NCBI RefSeq assembly: GCF_007474605.1
Contig: NZ_VHKL01000005.1
Coordinates: forward strand, 310,001-374,000
Source: Rhodoligotrophos appendicifer
Lineage (GTDB): Bacteria > Pseudomonadota > Alphaproteobacteria > Rhizobiales > Im1
DNA length: 64,000 nucleotides
Reading direction: 5' to 3'
The notes beneath the pieces were generated by a model that saw nothing but the letters and a program-made list of their open reading frames with translations, searched no databases and was not told where the DNA came from. Shown in pieces: positions 40,986 through 49,580 of the stretch. How positions within the stretch are numbered: the stretch's first letter is position 1; every line of letters starts with the position of its first letter. The position numbers and the translations under genes are program-made.

Positions 40986-41013
40986 AATATAGGCGCTTTC
41001 ACCAGGGATGCAA
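40986..41013 (-). promoter_or_regulatory. Probable sigma-70 type promoter of ssrA
   Basis: On the minus strand TTGCAT (41013-41008) and TATATT (40991-40986) are separated by 16 bp. Transcription would start near 40979, at the beginning of an 8-bp hairpin (GTCGGTCC/GGACCGAC) that opens the tmRNA precursor. Confidence 0.6.
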
Positions 41014-41050
41014 AGGGTCGTCTCGAGGATAAGGCAAAACGGCGGCCCGC

Positions 41051-41551
41051 CTATTGGATGGTATCACCGCCCAGTCGCAGCGGGGTGACCGTGATCGCCT
41101 CGCCACAGGATGTGAAGCTTCCCGCGAAGGTCGAGGGGATATCGGTATGGGGCAGCGTCAGCCGGGCTTCCACGGCCGTCGTGCAGCCCTCTCCGGCGAC
41201 GGCTGAGGAGACCATCTCGATGGAGAACGAAGCCACCGCTCCCGGCTCCAACTCCACCGGCCCGGGCTTGCCGTCCTCAGTGAAATAGCTGGACGTGGAA
41301 TCGGCGACCTTGATGTTCGTGATCTCCTGCCCCTTGCTGTCCAGGAGCGTAACGCTCGGGAATCCCTCGAGGCTGCAGGTCTTGGCTCCGATATTGGTGA
41401 CGGTATAGCCGTAGGAGGCCTTGCTCATGGCCGCCTCCTGGCCGCTCGCATCCACCTTCAGGCTAAGCCCCGAGCAGGGCTCGGCCTGCGCGCCGACAGC
41501 GGAGGTCGTGATCAGCAGCAATCCGAAACAGCAGGTGAGAAAAAACTTCAT
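41051..41551 (-). CDS. Secreted DUF4232-like protein
   Basis: A 166-residue exported protein with a clear signal peptide (MKFFLTCCFGLLLITTSAVGAQA). The mature part resembles DUF4232: YGYTVTNIGAKTCSLEGFPSVTLLD, given here as YGYTVTNIG and CSLEGFPSVTLLD. Four cysteines in the mature part (PCSG, TCSL, GCTT, SCGE) may form two disulfides. Beta-rich, no catalytic motif. Function unknown. The ATG at 41551 was chosen because the signal peptide starts there. It lies upstream of the tmRNA gene and is divergent from thyA. Confidence 0.75.
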   Translation of the reverse strand: MKFFLTCCFGLLLITTSAVGAQAEPCSGLSLKVDASGQEAAMSKASYGYTVTNIGAKTCSLEGFPSVTLLDSKGQEITNIKVADSTSSYFTEDGKPGPVELEPGAVASFSIEMVSSAVAGEGCTTAVEARLTLPHTDIPSTFAGSFTSCGEAITVTPLRLGGDTIQ

Positions 41552-41682
41552 GAAGATCCTTGCGGGCCTGTGTATGTGAAGAAGGGGCGGCGGGAGCACT
41601 GGCGCCGCCTGTCTCGAATACACAATATAGATCCGGCACGAATCGTTGCCACGGTTGTGGACGGATCCCAGGAATTTTCCCG

Positions 41683-42477
41683 ATGCAGCAATATCACGAG
41701 CTGGTCACCCGCATTCTCGCCGACGGCACCCGCAAGGCCGATCGCACCGGCACGGGAACTCTCTCCGTCTTCGGTCATATGTCCCGCTTCGACCTGCGGG
41801 CAGGTTTTCCTCTGGTGACGACGAAGCGCCTGCATCTGCGCTCGATCATCCACGAGCTGCTATGGTTCATCCGCGGGGAGACGAATGTGGCCTATCTCAA
41901 GGCCAATGGCGTAAGCATCTGGGATGAATGGGCGGATGCCGAGGGCGAGCTGGGCCCGGTCTATGGTCGCCAGTGGCGGTCCTGGGGCACGCCCGATGGA
42001 TCCGCCATCGACCAGATCGCCGGTGTGGTCGAGGCTTTGCGGAACAATCCAGATTCACGCCGTCATATCGTCTGCGCCTGGAATGTGGCCGACCTGGACC
42101 GCATGGCGCTTCCGCCGTGTCATTGCCTGTTCCAGTTCTACGTCGCCGACGGTTCTCTGTCCTGTCTGCTCTACCAGCGCTCGGCAGATGTCTTCTTGGG
42201 AGTCCCCTTCAACATCGCCTCCTATGCGCTGCTCACCCACATGATGGCCCAGGTGGTCGGTCTGAAGGTCGGCGAGTTCGTCCACGTCCTGGGCGACGCC
42301 CACCTTTATCTGAACCATCTCGACCAGGCGCGCGAGCTCCTCACGAGGCGGCCTCTGCCGCTGCCGCGCTTGCTCATCAAGCGCGACGTGACGTCCATCG
42401 ACGACTTCACCTTCGAGGATTTCGAGGTGGTGGGCTATGAATCCCATCCTCACATCGCCGCTCCGATCGCCGTGTGA
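41683..42477 (+). CDS. thyA: Thymidylate synthase ThyA
   Basis: ThyA methylates dUMP to dTMP with methylene-tetrahydrofolate. The 264-residue product has the family's common length. Visible motifs: [25 protein letters not shown]-like [12 protein letters not shown], the catalytic cysteine in [12 protein letters not shown] (near residue 146), [20 protein letters not shown] and [10 protein letters not shown]. The ATG at 41683 gives the usual N-terminus MQQYHELV. No dihydrofolate reductase gene follows; the next gene is convergent. Confidence 0.96.
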   Translation: MQQYHELVTRILADGTRKADRTGTGTLSVFGHMSRFDLRAGFPLVTTKRLHLRSIIHELLWFIRGETNVAYLKANGVSIWDEWADAEGELGPVYGRQWRSWGTPDGSAIDQIAGVVEALRNNPDSRRHIVCAWNVADLDRMALPPCHCLFQFYVADGSLSCLLYQRSADVFLGVPFNIASYALLTHMMAQVVGLKVGEFVHVLGDAHLYLNHLDQARELLTRRPLPLPRLLIKRDVTSIDDFTFEDFEVVGYESHPHIAAPIAV

Positions 42478-42496
42478 GGATGGGAGGCGATCGCCT

Positions 42497-42919
42497 TTAG
42501 TTCAGCGTCCAGTCGAGGGTGATCTCGGCGTTCAGGACCTTGGAGACAGGGCAGCCCTTCTCGGCATTGCCGGCGAGCTCGGCGAACTTGGCCTCGTCGA
42601 TGCCGGGGATCTTTGCCGTCAGGGTCAGCTTGGAGGCCGAGATCTTGAACCCGTCGCCTTCCTTCACCAGTTCGACGGCGGCTTCCGTGGTCAGTTCATC
42701 CGGCGTGAAGCCGGCGCCCTGCAGCTGAAAGGCCAGTGCCATGGTGAAGCAGCCCGCATGCGCCGCGGCGATCAGCTCTTCGGGATTGGTGCCGGCGCCG
42801 CTTTCGAAGCGGGACTTGAAGCCGTATTGAGTTTTGGATAGGACGCCCGAGCCCGTTGAGATGGTGCCCGCGCCCTCCTTGCCTGTTCCCGACCATACGG
42901 CGGTTGCTTTACGGATCAT
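42497..42919 (-). CDS. osmC: OsmC family peroxiredoxin
   Basis: A 140-residue OsmC-type thiol peroxidase acting on organic hydroperoxides. The two redox cysteines are in [11 protein letters not shown] (near residue 57) and [11 protein letters not shown] (near 120). Start [11 protein letters not shown] is typical for OsmC and GGAGAGG precedes it by about 6 nt; an ATG 15 nt upstream would overlap this site. Convergent with thyA, with a short AGGCGATCGCCT palindrome between them. Confidence 0.9.
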   Translation of the reverse strand: MIRKATAVWSGTGKEGAGTISTGSGVLSKTQYGFKSRFESGAGTNPEELIAAAHAGCFTMALAFQLQGAGFTPDELTTEAAVELVKEGDGFKISASKLTLTAKIPGIDEAKFAELAGNAEKGCPVSKVLNAEITLDWTLN

Positions 42920-42974
42920 GTGTCGCCTCTCCATTATGTTGACCAGAAGTTGGTGGTGCTGGATCGATGAACGA

Positions 42975-43877
42975 TCATCGAAAGTCGTGGACGGAATAAC
43001 CTTGCAGAAACAGCAGCGACGTCAGGTCGCCGAAATCAATTCGTGCCGCCGCCGCGTCTCGCGTTTTGGGCTTTGCATGGAAGGCGACCCCGAGACCGGC
43101 CGCCTCCAGCATCGGTATATCATTGGCCCCGTCGCCAACGGCAAGGGCCTCGGCCGGACTGATGTCCAGTCTCTCGCACAGCTCGCGCAAGGCCGAGGCC
43201 TTCGCATCACGGCCGAGAATGGGCTCTGCGACGATGCCGCTGAGCATATCGCCATCGAGCAGCAGCTCATTGGCGCGGGCATGATCGAAGCCCAGATGGT
43301 CCGCCACATGGCTGGTAAAGGCGGTGAACCCGCCCGAGACCAGGGCGGTGAAGGCGCCGCTCTGGCGCATCGTCCGCAACAGAACGTCGCCGCCGGCGGT
43401 GAAGCTCAGGCGCTGCGAGATGACCGTGGCGATCGCCGACCGCGGCAGCCCTTTCAGCATGCCGACCCTGGTCCGCAGCGCGCCTTCGAAATCGAGTTCC
43501 CCGCGCATGGCGCGTTCGGTGATGGCGGCGATCTGGTCTCCGACTCCGGCCACCGCGGCCAGTTCGTCGATGCATTCCTGCCCGATCATGGTGGAATCCA
43601 TGTCCGCGATCAGCAATGGCTTGCGCCGGCCTTCCGCCGGGAGCACGGCAACATCGATAGGCAGCTCGCCAAGGGCGGATCTCACCTGCTCCTCGAGGGC
43701 GCGCAGCTCCGCGGCTCCGGCCTCGATCGTCCATTCGCAGGCTCGTCCCGGCGCCAGCCAGCGTGGCTCGCCCCGGCCGCCGGCCACGGCCGCGGCCTTC
43801 GGCAGCAGGTCGTGATCCCTCAGGAGGGCTCCTTCGGCCTCGCGGCCCCCGGCAATCAGAATGACAACGGTCTCCAT
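42975..43877 (-). CDS. serB: Phosphoserine phosphatase SerB
   Basis: SerB makes L-serine from phosphoserine, the last step of the pathway. The 300-residue product has an N-terminal ACT-like part (about 1-75) and a HAD phosphatase domain: DMDSTMIGQECIDELA (nucleophile Asp, near residue 90), SGGFTAFT (motif II), and GDGANDIPMLEAAGLGVAFHAKP (motif III/IV). The start at 43877 gives METVVIL; a longer frame is divergent to and close to miaA. Confidence 0.94.
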   Translation of the reverse strand: METVVILIAGGREAEGALLRDHDLLPKAAAVAGGRGEPRWLAPGRACEWTIEAGAAELRALEEQVRSALGELPIDVAVLPAEGRRKPLLIADMDSTMIGQECIDELAAVAGVGDQIAAITERAMRGELDFEGALRTRVGMLKGLPRSAIATVISQRLSFTAGGDVLLRTMRQSGAFTALVSGGFTAFTSHVADHLGFDHARANELLLDGDMLSGIVAEPILGRDAKASALRELCERLDISPAEALAVGDGANDIPMLEAAGLGVAFHAKPKTRDAAAARIDFGDLTSLLFLQGYSVHDFR

Positions 43878-43903
43878 GCAGATCCAGCGGTGAAGAGGGC
43901 GTG

Positions 43904-45220
43904 ATGCGGCACGCACCAGACATGCCGCGGCAGGCCGTTCTTATTGCAGGCCCGACCGCCAGCGGCAAGTCGGCACTCGCCCTAGATCTGGCGCAACGCT
44001 GCGGCGGTGCCGTCATCAATGCGGATGCGATGCAGGTCTATGATGCCCTGCGCATCCTCACATCGCGTCCCTCCGCGTCGGACGAAGCGCGGGTCCCCCA
44101 TCTCCTCTACGGCCATGTCCCGGCAGGAGATCCCTATTCCGTCGCCCGTTGGCTCGACGACGTGACAGTGGCGCTTCGCCGGTGCGCCCAAAGCGGCCTC
44201 CTGCCTATCATCGTCGGCGGCACCGGCCTGTATTTTCGCGCTCTGGAACAGGGCCTGGCGGACATTCCCCCCGTGCCGGCGACGATCCGGACCCACTGGC
44301 GCTCACAGCTGCTGCAGCGGGGCAGTGCCGCCTTGCATGACGAATTGCAGCGTCGCGATCCCGAGGCCTCCGCGCATCTGCATCCCGCCGACAGTCAGCG
44401 GCTGGTGCGCGCCTTGGAGGTGTGGGACGCGACGGGTGAGAGCATTCTCGCCTGGCAGCGTCGTGGCCGCCCGGGACTGCTGCAGCAGCCAGACCCTGCG
44501 GCTCACCCGGAGGGGGGAGATGCTGAGAGCGATCCTGCCAGCGGGGAGCATGGCGACCGGGACAGCCAGGAGCGAGGTGACCCGGCTCGTAAGGAGCCCG
44601 ACGTACGGGTCCGTGAGGAGCGAGGCGGCCAAGCCAGGGATACGCGAGGCGACCAAGCCACCCGGGAGGCGATCCCTGCGGCCTGGGGGGAGGGGACCGA
44701 TCGGGTGATGCAGCGAGACGGGCATCCCCGAGGGCAGCAGCCCGAAGCCGCCGACATCAAGCAAGAGGACCGGGAGGAAGAGAGGCTGCAGTTGGACGAG
44801 ACCGGAGAGCGATCAAGCATGAAGCAGGACCCGGCGCTCGGCCAGACCCTTATTCATGCGACCCGCATCGTGTTGCGGGGCGATCGAGCGCGCTTGCGGG
44901 CGCGGATCGACCGACGCCTCGAAGCGATGGTTGATGAGGGAGCTGTCGGCGAAACGCGCGCCGTGATGGAACGCTTTCCCGGGGCGGGGCTCTTGGTGCA
45001 CAAGGCGATAGGCGTCGCCGAATTCGCCGCCTATGCGAGGGGCGAATTGAGTCTGGATCAGGCGCTGGTGAAAGCGCAGACGCGCTCTCACCAATACGCA
45101 AAGCGACAAGACACATGGTTCCGGAATCAGATGGCTCATTGGCCCGTGCTGGATCCCGATGATGCGGAGGAGCGCCGGCGGTGGCTGAGCGGCTTCGGTC
45201 AACACCTTGGCTCCTCATGA
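43904..45220 (+). CDS. miaA: tRNA dimethylallyltransferase MiaA with a large internal insert
   Basis: MiaA adds the dimethylallyl group to A37 of tRNAs reading UNN codons. The P-loop IAGPTASGKSALAL, NADAMQVYDALRILTSRPS and IVGGTGLYFRALEQGL lie in the N-terminal half, and RIVLRGDRARLRARID, VHKAIGVAEF and RSHQYAKRQDTWFRNQ in the C-terminal half. The 438-residue product is about 130 longer than usual. The excess is a charged, Gly/Arg/Glu/Asp/Gln-rich segment at about residues 194-314 (44485-44845) where other MiaA proteins have a short loop. The frame stays open and both conserved halves are intact, so the enzyme may be active. GTG at 43901 is an alternative start. Confidence 0.9.
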   Translation: MRHAPDMPRQAVLIAGPTASGKSALALDLAQRCGGAVINADAMQVYDALRILTSRPSASDEARVPHLLYGHVPAGDPYSVARWLDDVTVALRRCAQSGLLPIIVGGTGLYFRALEQGLADIPPVPATIRTHWRSQLLQRGSAALHDELQRRDPEASAHLHPADSQRLVRALEVWDATGESILAWQRRGRPGLLQQPDPAAHPEGGDAESDPASGEHGDRDSQERGDPARKEPDVRVREERGGQARDTRGDQATREAIPAAWGEGTDRVMQRDGHPRGQQPEAADIKQEDREEERLQLDETGERSSMKQDPALGQTLIHATRIVLRGDRARLRARIDRRLEAMVDEGAVGETRAVMERFPGAGLLVHKAIGVAEFAAYARGELSLDQALVKAQTRSHQYAKRQDTWFRNQMAHWPVLDPDDAEERRRWLSGFGQHLGSS

Positions 45221-45302
45221 CACAGGCGTGGAGGCCCGTGGCGCGAGCGACCCTCTATTGCGTCCGGCTTGGCGGCCGTCCAAGCCCGACGCGAAGCGTC
45301 TT

Positions 45303-45611
45303 TCAGGCCGCCGCCCCGGCATCCACATGCTGCTCGCGAGCCTTGATCTCCAAGGACCGGGCGGCATGCCACAGGTCGTAGTCCCGCTGCAGATTGAGCC
45401 AGAACTCCGGGCGATTGCGGCATAACCTTGAGAGTTTCAGCGCCATCTCGGGCGTGACCGAGTAGCGCTCTCCGAGAAGGCCGTAGAGCAGGGTCCGGGA
45501 GATTTGCAGGCGCCGAGCGACGGCACTCTTCGTCAGACCGATGCCGGGCAAGACTTTTTCCCGGAGAATCGCGCCGGGATGGGGAGGGGGACTATCTTTT
45601 TGCGACTTCAT
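45303..45611 (-). CDS. higA: HigA family antitoxin (orphan)
   Basis: A 102-residue protein with a HigA-type helix-turn-helix: HPGAILREKVLPGIGLTKSAVARRLQISRTLLYGLL (given in part as LTKSAVARRLQISRTLL), then MALKLSRLCRNRPEFWLNLQRDYDLW, typical of HigA antitoxins. GAGGAG lies 7 nt upstream of the ATG. HigA normally follows the RelE-like toxin gene higB, but no toxin frame is present upstream or downstream, so it is an orphan regulator or the remains of a toxin-antitoxin pair. The neighbouring gap is AT-richer than its surroundings. Confidence 0.85.
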   Translation of the reverse strand: MKSQKDSPPPHPGAILREKVLPGIGLTKSAVARRLQISRTLLYGLLGERYSVTPEMALKLSRLCRNRPEFWLNLQRDYDLWHAARSLEIKAREQHVDAGAAA

Positions 45612-45853
45612 GAATCAACTCCTCGCATGATCACAGTGCTCGACAAAACAGGCACCTGCAAAGGTTGCACTGAAACGACTTACACCATTAAAGTGCATGC
45701 ATGACGTGCTTCGGCACCGATCCGAATCGCGCCATGCAGGCGCTACGTTCACAATTTATATGAAGTAATATTTTATTCCTACAATCTGTGATTGAAAATC
45801 CACGGAAATGAATCATGTCCGTATTCATCAGGTGGGCAGGCGCGGATCCTTGC
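45612..45853. other. AT-richer gap between higA and the ilv promoter
   Basis: No gene is supported here. A stretch near 45750-45815 is distinctly AT-rich compared with the rest of the window, and a GTGCATGCATGACG-type repeat lies near 45692. A minus-strand frame of 66 codons at 45688-45888 has no recognisable domain and does not resemble HigB. Confidence 0.4.
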
Positions 45854-45882
45854 TTGACCAGCTTTGTTTGCCCGGATATGGT
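45854..45882 (+). promoter_or_regulatory. Sigma-70 type promoter of ilvBN
   Basis: TTGACC (45854-45859) and TATGGT (45877-45882) are separated by 17 bp. The start point would be near 45889, giving a leader of about 175 nt that contains the leader peptide and attenuator. Confidence 0.7.
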
Positions 45883-45918
45883 CCGCACCCGAAATTAGTG
45901 GCTGAAGGCCCCGGATCG

Positions 45919-45975
45919 ATGACGAAGTTCCTTATTGTAGTATGCACGCGCGCGCCCGGTCGGCCACCCAGCTAG
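45919..45975 (+). CDS. ilvL: ilv leader peptide
   Basis: An 18-codon reading frame encodes MTKFLIVVCTRAPGRPPS. The Leu-Ile-Val-Val run holds all three branched-chain amino acids made by the pathway, as expected for an attenuation leader. The frame lies directly before a terminator hairpin and 87 nt before ilvB. Ribosomes stalling on this run would cover the first arm of the leader hairpin (45947-45965). Confidence 0.85.
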   Translation: MTKFLIVVCTRAPGRPPS

Positions 45976-46023
45976 GCCGTACCGAAATGCGCGCGCGACA
46001 GGGGCCCTCAGCGGCCCCTTTTT
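45947..46023 (+). terminator. ilvBN transcription attenuator
   Basis: The terminator is AGGGGCC (46000-46006), a six-base loop, GGCCCCT (46013-46019) and TTTTT (46019-46023). Upstream, 45947-45965 pairs with 45975-45997 (a 9-bp GC-repeat stem, plus CGGT/ACCG and CGGCC/GGCCG), forming the pause-type hairpin. A short 2:3 pairing (AGGCC with GGCCCT, one bulge) could act as antiterminator; this last part is uncertain. Confidence 0.8.
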
Positions 46024-46062
46024 CGTTTGGTCGACAAGAGCGTTGTTGAAGTGGAGCGAGAC

Positions 46063-47829
46063 ATGACCCAGGAGATGACGGGCGCGGAAATCGTCATCAA
46101 GGCGCTGACGGACCAGGGAGTCGAGCATATATTCGGCTATCCCGGCGGCGCGGTTCTGCCCATCTATGATGAATTGTTCCAGCAGGAGAAGCTGCAGCAC
46201 ATTCTTGTTCGCCACGAGCAGGGCGCGGCCCATGCGGCGGAGGGATATGCCCGCTCGACCGGAAAGGTTGGCTGCGTTCTGGTGACCTCCGGCCCCGGAG
46301 CCACCAACACGGTAACCGGTCTGACCGATGCGTTGATGGATTCGATTCCCATGGTCGTCCTCACCGGCCAGGTGGCGACCCATCTCATCGGTAATGATGC
46401 CTTTCAGGAATGCGACACCGTGGGCATCACGCGTCCCTGCACGAAGCACAATTGGCTGGTGCGCGACGTCAACGACCTCGCCCGTGTCATCCACGAGGCC
46501 TTTTACGTCGCCCGCTCGGGCCGTCCCGGCCCCGTCGTGGTGGACATCCCGAAGGACGTGCAATTCGCCAAGGGGCGCTATTCCAGCCCGTCCAACGTCG
46601 CTCACAAGACGTACCGGCCGCGCGTGAAGGGCGATTTGTCGAAGATCCGCGAAGCGGTGGACGCCATGGCCTCCGCCAAGCGCCCGATCCTGTATACGGG
46701 GGGAGGGGTGATCAATTCCGGCCCCACCGCCAGCCGGCTGTTGCGCGATCTGGCGAAGATGACCGGCTTTCCCGTCACCTCGACCCTGATGGGATTGGGC
46801 GCCTATCCCGCCTCCGGTCCGCAATGGCTCGGAATGCTGGGGATGCACGGCACCTATGAGGCCAACATGGCCATGCATGACTGCGACGTGATGGTTTGCA
46901 TCGGCGCCCGCTTCGACGACCGCATCACCGGTCGCGTCGATGGGTTTTCCCCCGACAGCCTCAAGATCCACATCGACATCGACGCCTCCTCCATCAACAA
47001 GAACATTCCCGTCGACATTCCGATCATCGGCGACTGCGCCCATGTGCTTGAGGACATGATCCGGATCTGGAAGTCCAAGGCTGCCGAGACCGACCGCAAC
47101 GCCCTCAAGGCGTGGTGGTCCGAGATCGATGGCTGGCGGCGCCGCGATTGCCTGAAATACCGGTCCAACGACCAGCTCATCATGCCCCAATACGCCATCG
47201 AGCGGCTCTATGCCCTCACGCGCGACAAGGACACCTACATCACCACCGAGGTTGGCCAGCATCAGATGTGGGCGGCCCAGTTCTACCGCTTTGAGGAGCC
47301 GAACCGCTGGATGACCAGTGGCGGCCTGGGCACCATGGGCTATGGCTTGCCGGCCGCCGTCGGCGTGCAGACCGCCCACCGGGACGCCTTGGTGATCGAC
47401 ATTGCCGGCGATGCCTCGGTGCTCATGAACATGCAGGAGATGTCGACGGCCATTCAGTACAATTTGCCGATCAAGATCTTCATTCTCAACAACCAATATA
47501 TGGGCATGGTCCGTCAGTGGCAGGAACTGCTGCACGGCAACCGTCTGTCCCATAGCTATACGGAATCCCTGCCTGATTTCGTGAAGCTGGCGGAAGCCTA
47601 TGGCTGTCATGGAATCCGAGCCACCAAGCCGGCCGAGCTCGATGACGCGATCCGGGAGATGATGGAGGTCGACAAGCCGGTGCTGTTCGACTGTCGTGTC
47701 GCCAGCCTCGCCAATTGCTTCCCCATGATCCCCTCCGGCAAGGCCCATAACGACATGCTGCTGGGTCAGGATGTCGGCGATGATCTCGGCGAGGTCGAGG
47801 TCTCCGACGAAGGCAAGATGATGGTCTGA
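46063..47829 (+). CDS. ilvB: Acetolactate synthase large subunit
   Basis: The ThDP- and FAD-dependent enzyme that makes acetolactate and acetohydroxybutyrate, the first common step to Val, Leu and Ile. The 588-residue product has GYPGGAVLPIYDEL (near residue 30), the catalytic Glu in RHEQGAAHAAEGYARSTGKVG (given in part as HEQGAAHAAEGYA), and the ThDP motif IAGDASVLMNMQEMSTAIQYN, whose core is GDASVLMN ... LNNQYMGM. GDA in place of the common GDG is usual in alphaproteobacterial enzymes. GGAG lies 7 nt before the ATG; upstream GTG/TTG codons are less likely. The stop overlaps or adjoins ilvN. Confidence 0.95.
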   Translation: MTQEMTGAEIVIKALTDQGVEHIFGYPGGAVLPIYDELFQQEKLQHILVRHEQGAAHAAEGYARSTGKVGCVLVTSGPGATNTVTGLTDALMDSIPMVVLTGQVATHLIGNDAFQECDTVGITRPCTKHNWLVRDVNDLARVIHEAFYVARSGRPGPVVVDIPKDVQFAKGRYSSPSNVAHKTYRPRVKGDLSKIREAVDAMASAKRPILYTGGGVINSGPTASRLLRDLAKMTGFPVTSTLMGLGAYPASGPQWLGMLGMHGTYEANMAMHDCDVMVCIGARFDDRITGRVDGFSPDSLKIHIDIDASSINKNIPVDIPIIGDCAHVLEDMIRIWKSKAAETDRNALKAWWSEIDGWRRRDCLKYRSNDQLIMPQYAIERLYALTRDKDTYITTEVGQHQMWAAQFYRFEEPNRWMTSGGLGTMGYGLPAAVGVQTAHRDALVIDIAGDASVLMNMQEMSTAIQYNLPIKIFILNNQYMGMVRQWQELLHGNRLSHSYTESLPDFVKLAEAYGCHGIRATKPAELDDAIREMMEVDKPVLFDCRVASLANCFPMIPSGKAHNDMLLGQDVGDDLGEVEVSDEGKMMV

Positions 47830-47849
47830 TGGGAAGCCGGGAGAAGAAC

Positions 47850-48371
47850 ATGCTGAAGATCGCAGACCAACTTGAGCGCCACACCATCTCGGTGCTGGTC
47901 GACAACGAGCCCGGCGTGCTCGCCCGCGTGATCGGGCTTTTCGCGGGCCGCGGCTACAATATCGACAGCCTCACTGTCTCCGAGACGGAACATGCAGCCC
48001 ACGTGTCGCGGATTACCATCGTGACCACGGGCACCCCCATGGTCATCGAGCAGATCAAGGCGCAGCTCGAGCGTCTCGTGCCCATTCATTCGGTGGCCGA
48101 TCTGACCGTGACCGGCAACGCCGTCGAGCGCGAGCTCGCATTGATCAAGGTCGCCGGCAAGGGGGAGAAGCGGGTCGAGGCTCTGCGCCTCGGCGATGCC
48201 TTCCGCGCCCAGATCGTGGATGCCACGACTGAATCTTTCATTTTCGAGCTGACCGGCCGCACCAGCAAGATCGATCAGTTCATCTCCCTCATGCAGCCTT
48301 TGGGTCTTGTGGAAGTGGCTCGCACGGGCGTCGCCGCGATCGCTCGCGGGCCCGAGGGAATGAAGATTTAG
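47850..48371 (+). CDS. ilvN: Acetolactate synthase small (regulatory) subunit
   Basis: The regulatory subunit that activates the large subunit and confers valine feedback inhibition. About 173 residues: an N-terminal ACT domain (HTISVLVDNEPGVLARVIGLF and RGYNIDSLTV) and a C-terminal ALS_ss_C domain (ELTGRTSKIDQFISLM, VEVARTGV). GGGAG lies 6 nt before the ATG at 47850; an ATG at 47829 overlapping the ilvB stop (TGATG) is the alternative and adds seven residues. Confidence 0.93.
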   Translation: MLKIADQLERHTISVLVDNEPGVLARVIGLFAGRGYNIDSLTVSETEHAAHVSRITIVTTGTPMVIEQIKAQLERLVPIHSVADLTVTGNAVERELALIKVAGKGEKRVEALRLGDAFRAQIVDATTESFIFELTGRTSKIDQFISLMQPLGLVEVARTGVAAIARGPEGMKI

Positions 48372-48474
48372 CCAAGCGGCGTCGATAAATGCGGATGGTG
48401 CTTGTCACCGCCTCAGCCGGCGCTATTGTCCGCGGCGAATTATTCAAGGGGCGCCGCTGCAGGCGGCGGTTTGA

Positions 48475-49512
<1,038 letters not shown>

Positions 49513-49520
49513 GCTGTTAC

Positions 49521-49547
49521 GGGCCGGGCAGGACCCGGCCCTTTTTT
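49521..49547 (+). terminator. Intrinsic terminator after ilvC
   Basis: GGGCCGGG, loop CAGGA, CCCGGCCC and TTTTTT: a perfect 8-bp GC stem with a six-T tract, starting 9 nt after the ilvC stop codon. Confidence 0.92.
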
Positions 49548-49580
49548 CTGAGTGCAAGTCCCTGCTGCGAGGAGATGACC

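Noticed and set aside
42485-42496. AGGCGATCGCCT palindrome between thyA and osmC as a bidirectional terminator
   Set aside because: The stem can be only three to four base pairs with a normal loop and only TTT follows; too weak to call.
44303-44764. Minus-strand frame across the miaA insert with hydrophobic stretches
   Set aside because: It starts in antisense of conserved miaA sequence, has no ribosome binding site, and its hydrophobic runs are expected from the complement of charged codons.
45688-45888. 66-codon minus-strand frame upstream of higA, considered as a higB toxin
   Set aside because: Its sequence lacks the HigB/RelE pattern, it overlaps the ilv promoter, and it ends more than 70 bp before higA, unlike typical higBA spacing.
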